Positions 16,562-24,270 of a stretch of 29,383 nt of DNA are shown one piece after another. A model generated the notes under the pieces. It ran no database searches, was not told the DNA's origin, and saw only the letters and a list, made by a program, of their open reading frames with translations. The stretch covers positions 1 through 29,383 of the forward strand of contig CALHPK010000014.1 in assembly GCA_938036315.1 (NCBI GenBank), read 5' to 3'. Made by a program: the position numbers and the translations under genes. Source of the stretch: an uncultured bacterium. Its GTDB lineage: Bacteria; Calescibacteriota; Calescibacteriia; Calescibacteriales; Calescibacteriaceae. Each line of letters opens with the position of its first letter. Positions within the stretch are counted from its first letter, which is position 1.

Positions 16562-17644
16562 ATGAATATGGAAAACATAGGTATAACACCACATAATCAA
16601 GGAAAATGTCGGCAAACATATCAAGCAGAAGCGGAAAAGGTTGCGGATTTATATCATCTAAAATACCTTGAAATAGAAATAACTTTGCGATGCCCTTTGA
16701 GGTGTATTCACTGCAGTGTGAACGGAGGAATTGGAAAATTAGACATACCTATTGAAAAATTCAAAGAAATTGTTGATGACTGTGAAAAACTCGGCGTTGA
16801 AGTACTAGATATCATAGGAGGCGAACCACTTGCATATCCAAATATATACGAAGCGATTGAGTACGCATTACAGAAAATTCCCAAAGTTTATCTGAGTACT
16901 GCTGGCTATTTCATAAATGGCAAAATGATAGAGAAGCTGAAGAAAACAGGAATAAAGAATATATTCGTAAGTATAGATGGTCATAACAAGCAATTGCATG
17001 AAATGGTAAGGGGATCAGGAACCTTCGAAGCCACGTGCGAAGCTGTAAAGAATCTATCCGATGCTGGATTTGATGTGACTATATCTTTTGTTGCCAACAA
17101 TTTGAACTACCAGTATATAGACAAAATGATTGAGCTTTCAGAAAGTTTGGGGGCAAAAAAACTGTTCGTGATAGCGCTTATACCTGAGGGAAGAGGTAAA
17201 AACATCTCGCAACTTACTCTAAATGAAGACGCGATAAAATATCTCCTTGGAAAATACAGGCATCATAATGGAACTATTGAGTTAGAATTCGATTGTTCTT
17301 TGAAGACAAATTTTTCTGATATGCCGAAAGCATGTAAGATATGTCCTGCCGGAACAACATTCGCAACAGTAGCGGTAAACGGTGATGTTTTCCCATGTGG
17401 ATTCCTGCGCGACCACAAGTTCTTTAAAGCCGGAAATATATACGAAGAAAGCTTATATAACATATGGAAAGGTGACAATATACCTTCATTATCATACTTT
17501 AGAAAATCGTTTGCAGGATGTGATGGATGTCCTATATATTTTGAATGTAGAGGAGGGTGCCAAGCTCTAAAAAGAGGTAAAGCTTGTAACGGCAACCCTC
17601 AGGAAAGAATAGAGTTATTCAGAAAACTGGAAATTATCAGCTGA
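16562..17644 (+). CDS. Radical SAM protein with SPASM domain
   Basis: 360 residues. The radical SAM cluster motif is C44-P-L-R-C48-I-H-C51, followed by a GGEPLAYP substrate/SAM loop and FVSIDGHN. The C-terminal SPASM region has CKICPAGTTFATVAVNGDVF-PCGF, then CDGCPIYFECRGGC and a last KACNG, enough cysteines for two auxiliary [4Fe-4S] clusters. This architecture is used by enzymes that modify ribosomal peptides or protein side chains, and by some cofactor maturases. I found no convincing precursor peptide in the 125-bp upstream gap or the 15 bp downstream, so the substrate is unknown. The start is fixed by GGGAGG upstream. It is convergent with the acylase gene. Confidence 0.9.
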   Translation: MNMENIGITPHNQGKCRQTYQAEAEKVADLYHLKYLEIEITLRCPLRCIHCSVNGGIGKLDIPIEKFKEIVDDCEKLGVEVLDIIGGEPLAYPNIYEAIEYALQKIPKVYLSTAGYFINGKMIEKLKKTGIKNIFVSIDGHNKQLHEMVRGSGTFEATCEAVKNLSDAGFDVTISFVANNLNYQYIDKMIELSESLGAKKLFVIALIPEGRGKNISQLTLNEDAIKYLLGKYRHHNGTIELEFDCSLKTNFSDMPKACKICPAGTTFATVAVNGDVFPCGFLRDHKFFKAGNIYEESLYNIWKGDNIPSLSYFRKSFAGCDGCPIYFECRGGCQALKRGKACNGNPQERIELFRKLEIIS

Positions 17645-17659
17645 AATTGCTCCTGAAAT

Positions 17660-20317
17660 TTACTGCTCAGATTTTGCTCCAGAAAGAATCAAAACATTTG
17701 TAAATTTGTCTCCGAAGCTCACATAACTTTCACCAAAAAATGTTGGAAGTAGATCGGTAAAGTGAGATTCTTTGTGTGGCTTTTTCAAAATCTTTTCGCC
17801 ATTCTTTTGCCCGAATCCATTTATCCCCCCAGGTAAAGCAAAGGAGACCTTAAATTTACTCTCATCCGGGGTAGCGATCATGCGCAGTGACGGACCACCG
17901 GTCATAATAAATCCTTCTGATATTTTATCATGTAGTAGGTTCACCCATGCGACAGCTGGAGAAATGGGTCCAAGATCGATTGGGAAAGGTCCCATATCAA
18001 AGATTGCAAGATTTGCTTGCGAAATGAAATGATACAATTTCATTTTTCCGATTTTTCCCCACAGCCACTCGGCAGGAACGGGAGAAATTTGAGATGAAAG
18101 ATAAGATACTGCTTCCTGAAAACTATTGAGTATTATTTCGCTATCTGTTTCGATTCTATTTGTTGTTCTTATATCATCAAAAAAGTCTAATTGTTGTTCT
18201 CCTTTAACATAAAAGTAAATATGTTTTATAGCGAAATCCTCTACTAAACTTGAGAAGCTATCACCAAGGTTATAATACTCGAACTCATCGTAGAACGAAT
18301 TCTTAATAAGCCTTGAGACAAAAACCCAAAAAATCGTGCATCCTGATGAGTTCTTCCTTAAAGATTCATCCGATACTTCAGAAAATCTCAGCTCCTCCAA
18401 ATCCTCTAATTTGTATCCAGATTTACAGGTCATATCCCAGTCCTGAAGAATACTTAGAGCCTCCTTCTCCACCTTATTCATATTATCTGATTTCTCCTGT
18501 AATTTTTGCTTTATAAATGGAAAAACTTTGCGAGTCCAGAAAGATACAGTGTCCTCCTGAATCTTCCTCACATCTTCAAAAGATATCTTTGATTTCTGAT
18601 TTATCTTCTCCTGAATCTTATAGGTTATTTCAGCAATTCTGTAGCCGGGATCATAAGACCAGAAAAGATATATCTCGTCATTGAATGGATCACCGTCTTT
18701 TGTATATCCTGGCAAGTCATTATTGGCAGTAACGAAAAAACCTTTTGGTGAGTTCTTGCTGTGCGGAAATCTTTCTTTAGGAATCCATGATCGCCAGTCA
18801 CAACATCCATCTGTAGGTAAGATGGAAATCGGAGGATAACTGTGCTTATCCCAATCTCTTGATGGTATGAGCCCGAATGTTCCATATCCTATATCTCCAC
18901 TAAGATCGGCAAAGACAAAGTTTATCATTGCGACTTCAAATCCTGATATTGCTTTCATAAAATCATCAACTGTTCTTGATTCTAAGATGTTAAGAAAATA
19001 CAGGACTTCTCTTGATATCTCCATTCCGGTCCATCTGAATAAAACATATTTTTCTCCGTCTTCAAGCTTCGGTTCTTCGGGGATAACTCCGCTCAGGACT
19101 TCATCGACTTTTCCCAAAATTGATCCATGTTTTGTACAATAGTATACTTTTACTTTCCCGCGCGTTTTGCTTCCGATGCTCACATCTGATAGCTTAACAC
19201 ACTCATCATCCTGCGTATCAGATAAGTTGTGGACGAATTTGAATCCAGATTGACAGCTTGGGTCTGCTTTTATTTCCTCTTCATATAAATCTAGAGAATC
19301 AAAGCCAGGATTCGTAGCTCCCCATGCTACCGCTCCGTTAGTTCCGATGAGAATTCCCGGGATCCCTATTAATGCAAAGCCTTCTATGTATAAGCCACCC
19401 ATCTTAGCTTTGTATGGGAACCACAAAGGCGGATTTATAAGGGGGAGATGAGGATCATTAGCAACTATGGGTTTGCCGGTAGATGTCAAAGTCGCGGATA
19501 TTACCCAGTTATTGCTACCGACTTTGGCTCTTTCAAGTGGGAAGAATAAAAAATTTGCATAGACAAATTGTGAATATGAAGGTGCCGGTAGAGTGAATAT
19601 ATCAATTCCAGCTTGTGAAGTCAGGATCTTTTGAAAGGTTGGGAACAGACTTTCACCGATTCTCCTTTTTATCTTAGACATAAGTCTATCGAATGCTATA
19701 TCGCTTTCTCCAGTCAGATACCACTCTAAGAATCTCGCCATAGCGAGAATATCTTGTGGTGAAAAATAGAACTTACCTTTATTATTCTGCGGATTTCTTA
19801 CTGCCAAAACAGATTCGTACTCCGGTGGCAGTATCTCATCTCTATCTTCCAATCTTTTTATGTAGAAATTTATTCCATCTACAAAAGCTTGGAATACTCC
19901 AGCAAGCTTAGGATTTTCTTTCTCTATCAATTCAACCTGCTTTTTAGTTACTAATTCTCCTGTTTGAAGATTCACGAGCCTCCTTGCGGTCAGGGAATCA
20001 ACTTTTCTTGCTTCCTCTATGTCGAGAATTGATGAAACCGCCGCTGTTGAGATAACTCTGAGAAGATCAATTTGGGTATATCTTGATTTTGCCATAATGT
20101 AGCCAAGAGCAAATACTCCTTGTTCCAAAGTATCTGACTCAATATAAGGGATTCCATTTTCATCTATAAAGATCTTTGCATTAGCGCCGGGGGTTTGTAT
20201 TACTTGAGATGGTATACTCAATCTTTCAGTCTCTCCTGTTTTTTTCTGGCAAGAAAAAAAGAGAAAAACCGCAGGTACTAATAATCCTTTTGAAAACTTT
20301 GAATTAAACCATTTCAT
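17660..20317 (-). CDS. Penicillin acylase-family Ntn hydrolase, predicted lipoprotein
   Basis: 885 residues. A lipoprotein signal peptide ends in the lipobox LFFSC, with C23 as the lipidated residue. The family precursor is cut autocatalytically to free an N-terminal nucleophile: here S268 in AKVGSNNWVIS, within the GSNNW motif common to penicillin acylase, acyl-homoserine lactone acylase and related amidases. Downstream, NDPHLPL and the IGIPGILIGTNGAVAWGATN segment are typical. Hence an alpha chain of about 245 residues and a beta chain of about 618 are expected. It should act at the outer membrane or in the periplasm on an amide substrate; possible targets (acyl-homoserine lactones, beta-lactams, other amides) cannot be told apart. 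Monocistronic. Confidence 0.92.
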   Translation of the reverse strand: MKWFNSKFSKGLLVPAVFLFFSCQKKTGETERLSIPSQVIQTPGANAKIFIDENGIPYIESDTLEQGVFALGYIMAKSRYTQIDLLRVISTAAVSSILDIEEARKVDSLTARRLVNLQTGELVTKKQVELIEKENPKLAGVFQAFVDGINFYIKRLEDRDEILPPEYESVLAVRNPQNNKGKFYFSPQDILAMARFLEWYLTGESDIAFDRLMSKIKRRIGESLFPTFQKILTSQAGIDIFTLPAPSYSQFVYANFLFFPLERAKVGSNNWVISATLTSTGKPIVANDPHLPLINPPLWFPYKAKMGGLYIEGFALIGIPGILIGTNGAVAWGATNPGFDSLDLYEEEIKADPSCQSGFKFVHNLSDTQDDECVKLSDVSIGSKTRGKVKVYYCTKHGSILGKVDEVLSGVIPEEPKLEDGEKYVLFRWTGMEISREVLYFLNILESRTVDDFMKAISGFEVAMINFVFADLSGDIGYGTFGLIPSRDWDKHSYPPISILPTDGCCDWRSWIPKERFPHSKNSPKGFFVTANNDLPGYTKDGDPFNDEIYLFWSYDPGYRIAEITYKIQEKINQKSKISFEDVRKIQEDTVSFWTRKVFPFIKQKLQEKSDNMNKVEKEALSILQDWDMTCKSGYKLEDLEELRFSEVSDESLRKNSSGCTIFWVFVSRLIKNSFYDEFEYYNLGDSFSSLVEDFAIKHIYFYVKGEQQLDFFDDIRTTNRIETDSEIILNSFQEAVSYLSSQISPVPAEWLWGKIGKMKLYHFISQANLAIFDMGPFPIDLGPISPAVAWVNLLHDKISEGFIMTGGPSLRMIATPDESKFKVSFALPGGINGFGQKNGEKILKKPHKESHFTDLLPTFFGESYVSFGDKFTNVLILSGAKSEQ

Positions 20318-20574
20318 AGATATATAACAAGTATATTCATCTTAAGAAAAATATATTCCTTTGTTCACAAATTTTTTTATGATATGAATTTTGGCTATGT
20401 GGTGATTTGAGAGAATAAAGAGAATAAATCTTAATTGGCAATTTTTCTTATGTTAGATTTTTAGGATGTGAGCTTGACAAAAGAATTTGCAAAATCATTT
20501 TATGAAACTTCTCTTTTGGCTTATAATTTTTACATTACGCTTATATTACTTCCAGAAGAGTAGGGGGGAATGGT
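20318..20574. promoter_or_regulatory. Divergent intergenic region with candidate promoter for the heptose kinase operon
   Basis: This 257-bp AT-rich gap lies between the divergent acylase and heptose kinase genes. On the + strand a perfect TTGACA (20474-20479) is followed after 18 bases by TTTTAT. A separate TATAAT occurs at 20522-20527 with a poor -35 box. A G-rich ribosome binding site (AGGGGGGA) ends about 6 bases before ATG 20575. No small gene is evident in the gap. Confidence 0.5.
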
Positions 20575-21579
20575 ATGGATGAGATAGAGTTAGGTAAAAT
20601 TATTCTTGAAATTCTCGAAGACTTTGAAAATATAAAAGTAAAGTTTTCAAAACTCAGGGTAGCAGTTCTTGGTGATGTGATGATTGACACGTATTATCTT
20701 GGTGATTCAACTCGCATTTCTCCCGAAGCTCCTGTTCCAGTTGTTAATATAGCGCATATATATTCAGTTCCTGGTGGAGCAGCTAACGTAGCGTTGAACA
20801 TAAAAAAAATAGGAAATTGCAAGGTGAAGCTTTTTGGAATAATAGGCAATGATGAAAATGGGAAGATACTCAAGCAGAAGCTACAAGAGTACGGAATAGA
20901 ACCTCTTTTAGCAATCGATGAGAAGCGTCCGACGACATCTAAAATTAGGGTGGTAGCTAGGGGCCAGCAGATAATAAGAATAGATAGTGAAAAGTCGGAT
21001 GAGATTCCCAAGGAAGTAGCAGATAAGATCATTAAGGAGTTTGAAAAAGATGAATTCGACGTTGTTATACTGTCGGACTACGCAAAAGGATTTTTTACAA
21101 AGGAGATATGTGAAAACATAAAAAGCACATATAGTAAAAAATGTGTTTGTGATCCCAAGCCCCAGAACATAGAACTTTTTGAAAATGTTTATGCGATATG
21201 TCCTAATGAAAAGGAAGCGATTGAAATTTTAAAAATATTTGGACTCAAACAAGTTGATGAGATAAAAGAAAAGATCGGAGTAGAAAAGCTTATAATAACT
21301 CAAGGAGAGAAGGGAATAAGTTTTTACTCTGAAAATAAAAGGTTCAGAATCCCGGCTCTTGCAAAGGAGGTTTATGATGTAACAGGAGCAGGTGATACTG
21401 TAACTTCTGCCTTTGCTCTGTGTAGTTTTGCCGGACTTGAAGATGAGGTGTCACTAACCTTTGCCTCAATTTCCGCAGCTATAAAGGTTTCTCATAGAGG
21501 AACGTACGCGCCAGATCAACGGGAAATATACGAAAATCTGAAAATCTTCTCGGAGCTTATGAGATCTAAGCAGAGTTAA
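20575..21579 (+). CDS. hldA: ADP-heptose pathway kinase (HldE/RfaE N-terminal type, PfkB family)
   Basis: 334 residues of the ribokinase/PfkB fold. VAVLGDVMIDTYYLGDSTRI (29-48), SPEAPVPVV, and VPGGAANVALNI are the characteristic RfaE1 sequence for D-glycero-beta-D-manno-heptose-7-phosphate kinase. The anion hole and catalytic base are in DVTGAGDT (268-275, base D274). The adenylyltransferase half of the bifunctional HldE is absent, so this is the single-domain form. Its product feeds LPS inner-core heptose and so implies an outer membrane. It is the first of a + strand group with the arginine decarboxylase and agmatinase genes. Some PfkB relatives phosphorylate other sugars, so the exact substrate is inferred. 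Confidence 0.85.
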   Translation: MDEIELGKIILEILEDFENIKVKFSKLRVAVLGDVMIDTYYLGDSTRISPEAPVPVVNIAHIYSVPGGAANVALNIKKIGNCKVKLFGIIGNDENGKILKQKLQEYGIEPLLAIDEKRPTTSKIRVVARGQQIIRIDSEKSDEIPKEVADKIIKEFEKDEFDVVILSDYAKGFFTKEICENIKSTYSKKCVCDPKPQNIELFENVYAICPNEKEAIEILKIFGLKQVDEIKEKIGVEKLIITQGEKGISFYSENKRFRIPALAKEVYDVTGAGDTVTSAFALCSFAGLEDEVSLTFASISAAIKVSHRGTYAPDQREIYENLKIFSELMRSKQS

Positions 21580-21592
21580 GATAGCTATTGCG

Positions 21593-21616
21593 AGTAAAAA
21601 TAATTGAATTTTTACT
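21593..21616. terminator. AT-rich inverted repeat after the heptose kinase gene
   Basis: AGTAAAAAT and ATTTTTACT form a perfect 9-bp inverted repeat with a 6-base loop, 13 bp after the hldA stop codon. The right arm contains a T-run. It is low in GC, so it is either a weak terminator or an operator for the arginine decarboxylase gene. Confidence 0.35.
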
Positions 21617-21668
21617 TTTGCTTGCAAAACGCATTATCTAAAAGACAAATAGCGATGGAGGTTTAGAT

Positions 21669-22223
21669 ATGAACTTAAATCTTGTTCCGAGAAAGTTTTT
21701 TTTGACAAAGGGGGTGGGATATCACAAAGAAAAATTAGCATCTTTTGAGCTTGCTCTCCGTGACGCAAAAATTGGGCAGTTCAACCTTGTCAATGTGTCC
21801 TCAATAATTCCACCTTCAGCCGAACTTGTCTCTCTTGAAGAGGGCATCAAGGAGTTAAAACCAGGACAGATAGTCTTTTGTGTTCTGTCTCAAAATTCAG
21901 CCAATGAAAAGGGTAGAATTGTAAGTGCATCGGTAGGATTAGCGATCCCAGAAAATAGGAGTATTCATGGGTATCTTTCTGAATTCCACGCATTTGGTAT
22001 TAGCAGTAAGGAAGCCGGGGAGAGGGCAGAGAAAATAGCAGCGTATATGCTCGCAACAACCTTAGGATATGACTACGATGTTGAAGACGATCTTGATAAG
22101 ACAAAGGATATCCTGAAGCTAAATGGATACACCATAAGAACTTCTCATATTTCTGTACATGCTGAATGTATAAAAAATGATGAATGGGTAACTGTTGTCT
22201 CTGCTGCGGTGTTTGTTATATAA
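21669..22223 (+). CDS. pdaD: Pyruvoyl-dependent arginine decarboxylase
   Basis: 184 residues. It converts arginine to agmatine using a pyruvoyl group made by self-cleavage. The processing site is clear: FNLVNVSSIIPP, with cleavage between S44 and S45 so that S45 becomes the pyruvoyl group of the alpha chain, as in the Methanocaldococcus jannaschii enzyme. Later conserved segments are PGQIVFCVLSQ, SASVGLAIP and HGYLSEFHAFG. The length is normal (about 165-195). ATG 21669 is preceded by GGAGG at 7-base spacing. The agmatinase gene follows after 31 bp, which supports the function. This family is common in archaea and patchy in bacteria. Confidence 0.95.
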   Translation: MNLNLVPRKFFLTKGVGYHKEKLASFELALRDAKIGQFNLVNVSSIIPPSAELVSLEEGIKELKPGQIVFCVLSQNSANEKGRIVSASVGLAIPENRSIHGYLSEFHAFGISSKEAGERAEKIAAYMLATTLGYDYDVEDDLDKTKDILKLNGYTIRTSHISVHAECIKNDEWVTVVSAAVFVI

Positions 22224-22254
22224 TCAGATGCATTAATCAGATGCCAGCTTTATT

Positions 22255-23145
22255 ATGAATCACAGGTTTTTGGCTCTTGAATCTAGCTTTGATGAATCTT
22301 ACTTTATCATTATACCTGCGGGAATAGGTGGAACGTCTGTGGGAAACAAGGGTGCGGAAAAGTCCCCAGAAGCAATAATAAAAGCATCTTTTCACCTTGA
22401 AGACATAGACACAGAACTGAAATTTAATTTCACCGAAGCTGGAATTTACACCTTCTCTTCTTGCAGTGATATAAAATCCTTGCAAAGTGCTGTCTTGAGA
22501 GTCATCTCAGAAGGAAAGTTCCCGATCATCATAGGTGGAGAACATTTTATAACTTACGCTGTATTACAGGTTATGAAGGAAATCTTTGGAGAGATTTCTG
22601 CTATATTCTTTGATGCTCATGCGGATATGTTTCAGGAATTTGATGGGAATCCTTTCTCCCATGCTTGCGCTTTGCATTTATCTTTGCCTTACCTTAAGGA
22701 TTTTATATCAATTGGTGTAAGGAATGTAGCGCCAGCAGAGATGGAAGAGATAAAGAGAAGGGGGTTGACCAGAAATTTCCTATTCTTTGAAGATGTGCTA
22801 GATGAGAATCGTCTGAACCTTGAGGTTATAAAAAGAAGATTGAAAGAAATAAAAGACAAAAGTAGGTATATCTACATAAGCTTTGATTTTGATTTTGTTG
22901 ATCCTGCCTTCTTGCCCTCTTTATCAACTCCGGAACCACTTGGATTCTCTCTGAGGGAGACTTTTTCAATACTAAAGGAGACAATCTTTGAATTGTCCGA
23001 ATTAATTAAAGGGATAGATTTTGTTGAATTTTGTCCTCAAGGATTTCTCTATGCAGATATTACAGCATCAAAGATAATAGCCAAATCTATAGCATATATT
23101 TCATTTGCCAACAATATTTCTGGAATTTGTCGCAAATCTTTATAG
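22255..23145 (+). CDS. speB: Agmatinase / ureohydrolase
   Basis: 296 residues of the arginase family with all six manganese ligands: H97 (GGEH), D120, H122 and D124 (FDAHAD), D211 and D213 (SFDFDFVDP). GNPFSHACAL corresponds to the substrate-loop SHA motif. The distance from the GGEH to the SFDFD motif is normal. The preceding arginine decarboxylase makes agmatine, so agmatinase (agmatine to putrescine plus urea) is favoured over arginase. The TPEPLG segment replaces the usual G-T-x-TPEPGG, a mild divergence. No Shine-Dalgarno is visible before ATG 22255; coupling to the upstream gene across 31 bp is plausible. Confidence 0.9.
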   Translation: MNHRFLALESSFDESYFIIIPAGIGGTSVGNKGAEKSPEAIIKASFHLEDIDTELKFNFTEAGIYTFSSCSDIKSLQSAVLRVISEGKFPIIIGGEHFITYAVLQVMKEIFGEISAIFFDAHADMFQEFDGNPFSHACALHLSLPYLKDFISIGVRNVAPAEMEEIKRRGLTRNFLFFEDVLDENRLNLEVIKRRLKEIKDKSRYIYISFDFDFVDPAFLPSLSTPEPLGFSLRETFSILKETIFELSELIKGIDFVEFCPQGFLYADITASKIIAKSIAYISFANNISGICRKSL

Positions 23146-23215
23146 ATTCTTTTTTTGTTTTTTCTTTTTTTTATTTTTACTTTCCATTTTTAATATAGAT
23201 TTTTCCCCTCTTTTT
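23146..23215. other. T-rich convergent intergenic tract
   Basis: This 70-bp gap between the stops of speB (+) and the P1 peptidase gene (-) is made mainly of T-runs on the + strand (several runs of 7-8). It may help end the + strand transcript, but no clear hairpin precedes it. Confidence 0.4.
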
Positions 23216-24205
23216 TTATTTGTTCCAAACTATATCAGATGCAGAGGGGACTCCTCCCAGAGTTTTGGCCATATTTACGGCATTTATAATTGCCTGCTTT
23301 GTTAATCTGTAGAACTCTCCTACAATGTCAAAAAGGTTTGCAGGTTTCAATCCAAGTGATATAGCAAATGAAATATCGCCATCAAAAGGAGTGTGAGCAG
23401 GCTTAACAGAAAAAGATACCCCTGCGTTTAGAGTTTGAGCTAGCATAGAAAGCTCGGGGATGGTGAATATTCCCTCGGTGATTCCAACAGTAAGAACTGT
23501 TGATGAGAAATAATCCTCAGGATACTGAGGTGGATGTAGTATTCCTTTTTCTACAAAATCAAAAAATTCTCTATCTCCTCTTACTCCTGCTATAATTTTG
23601 CCATCAGAGACGATGTTTCCGAAAGCGTTAAGAACAACGAACACTGCGTTTTTTATTTTGATTCCGGAGAATTCTCTCTCTGAAAAAGCAAATCCTAATC
23701 CTGTCTTTGTAGCCTTGGGTATTCCATATAGTTTGCCAACTGTTGCACCTGTTCCGGCACCTATACATCCTTGCTCGCTTTCTTCTATTTTTGCCTTTGC
23801 TTTTTCACACGCTCTGTACACTAATTCATATGAGGGTGCAACAGGGTTACCTATGGTTAGATCAAATATACAGGCTGTTGGGACTCGAGGAACTTTCACT
23901 TTGCCTATTCCAAATCCTTTCCCTTGTTCACGTAAAAAATCTACAACTGGGGTGGCTGAATTAAGTCCGAATGCACTTCCTCCACTAAGAACTAGTGCAT
24001 CTATTCCCAATGATATGTGTGGCGGTAAAAGGGCATCTATTTGCCTTGTCGTTTGAGCACCTCCCCTTTTATCTGCAGCGCATACTACGGGACTGTCAAA
24101 TATGAAAATGGTTGAGCCTGTTATATCCTTTTTGTCCGTAGCATGGGCTACTAAAGTTTTTGGTAGTTCAAATCCCATATCTACCTTCAGCAAGTTGGAA
24201 AACAT
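23216..24205 (-). CDS. P1-family peptidase (DmpA/NylC-type Ntn hydrolase)
   Basis: 329 residues. Conserved parts are VCAADKRGGAQTTR, DALVLSGGSAFGL, GKVKVPRVPTACIFDL, CIGAGTGATVGKL and the C-terminal HTPFDGDISFA. By comparison with NylC and related enzymes, self-cleavage should occur just before T272, which becomes the nucleophile of the small subunit. The family includes D-aminopeptidases, beta-aminopeptidases and nylon-oligomer hydrolases, so the substrate cannot be assigned. There is no signal peptide, so it is cytoplasmic. It starts at ATG 24205, divergent from purH with a 65-bp shared upstream gap. The position of the processing residue is inferred by motif, not tested. Confidence 0.88.
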   Translation of the reverse strand: MFSNLLKVDMGFELPKTLVAHATDKKDITGSTIFIFDSPVVCAADKRGGAQTTRQIDALLPPHISLGIDALVLSGGSAFGLNSATPVVDFLREQGKGFGIGKVKVPRVPTACIFDLTIGNPVAPSYELVYRACEKAKAKIEESEQGCIGAGTGATVGKLYGIPKATKTGLGFAFSEREFSGIKIKNAVFVVLNAFGNIVSDGKIIAGVRGDREFFDFVEKGILHPPQYPEDYFSSTVLTVGITEGIFTIPELSMLAQTLNAGVSFSVKPAHTPFDGDISFAISLGLKPANLFDIVGEFYRLTKQAIINAVNMAKTLGGVPSASDIVWNK

Positions 24206-24270
24206 CTAAAAATTAGGAAAATTAGTATAGTTTATGAAAAATTTCTCCAATCTATAACTATAACTTTAAA

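Noticed and set aside
23598-24056. 152-codon ORF on the + strand opposite the P1 peptidase
   Set aside because: It is fully antisense to a strongly conserved gene and has no recognisable protein motifs.
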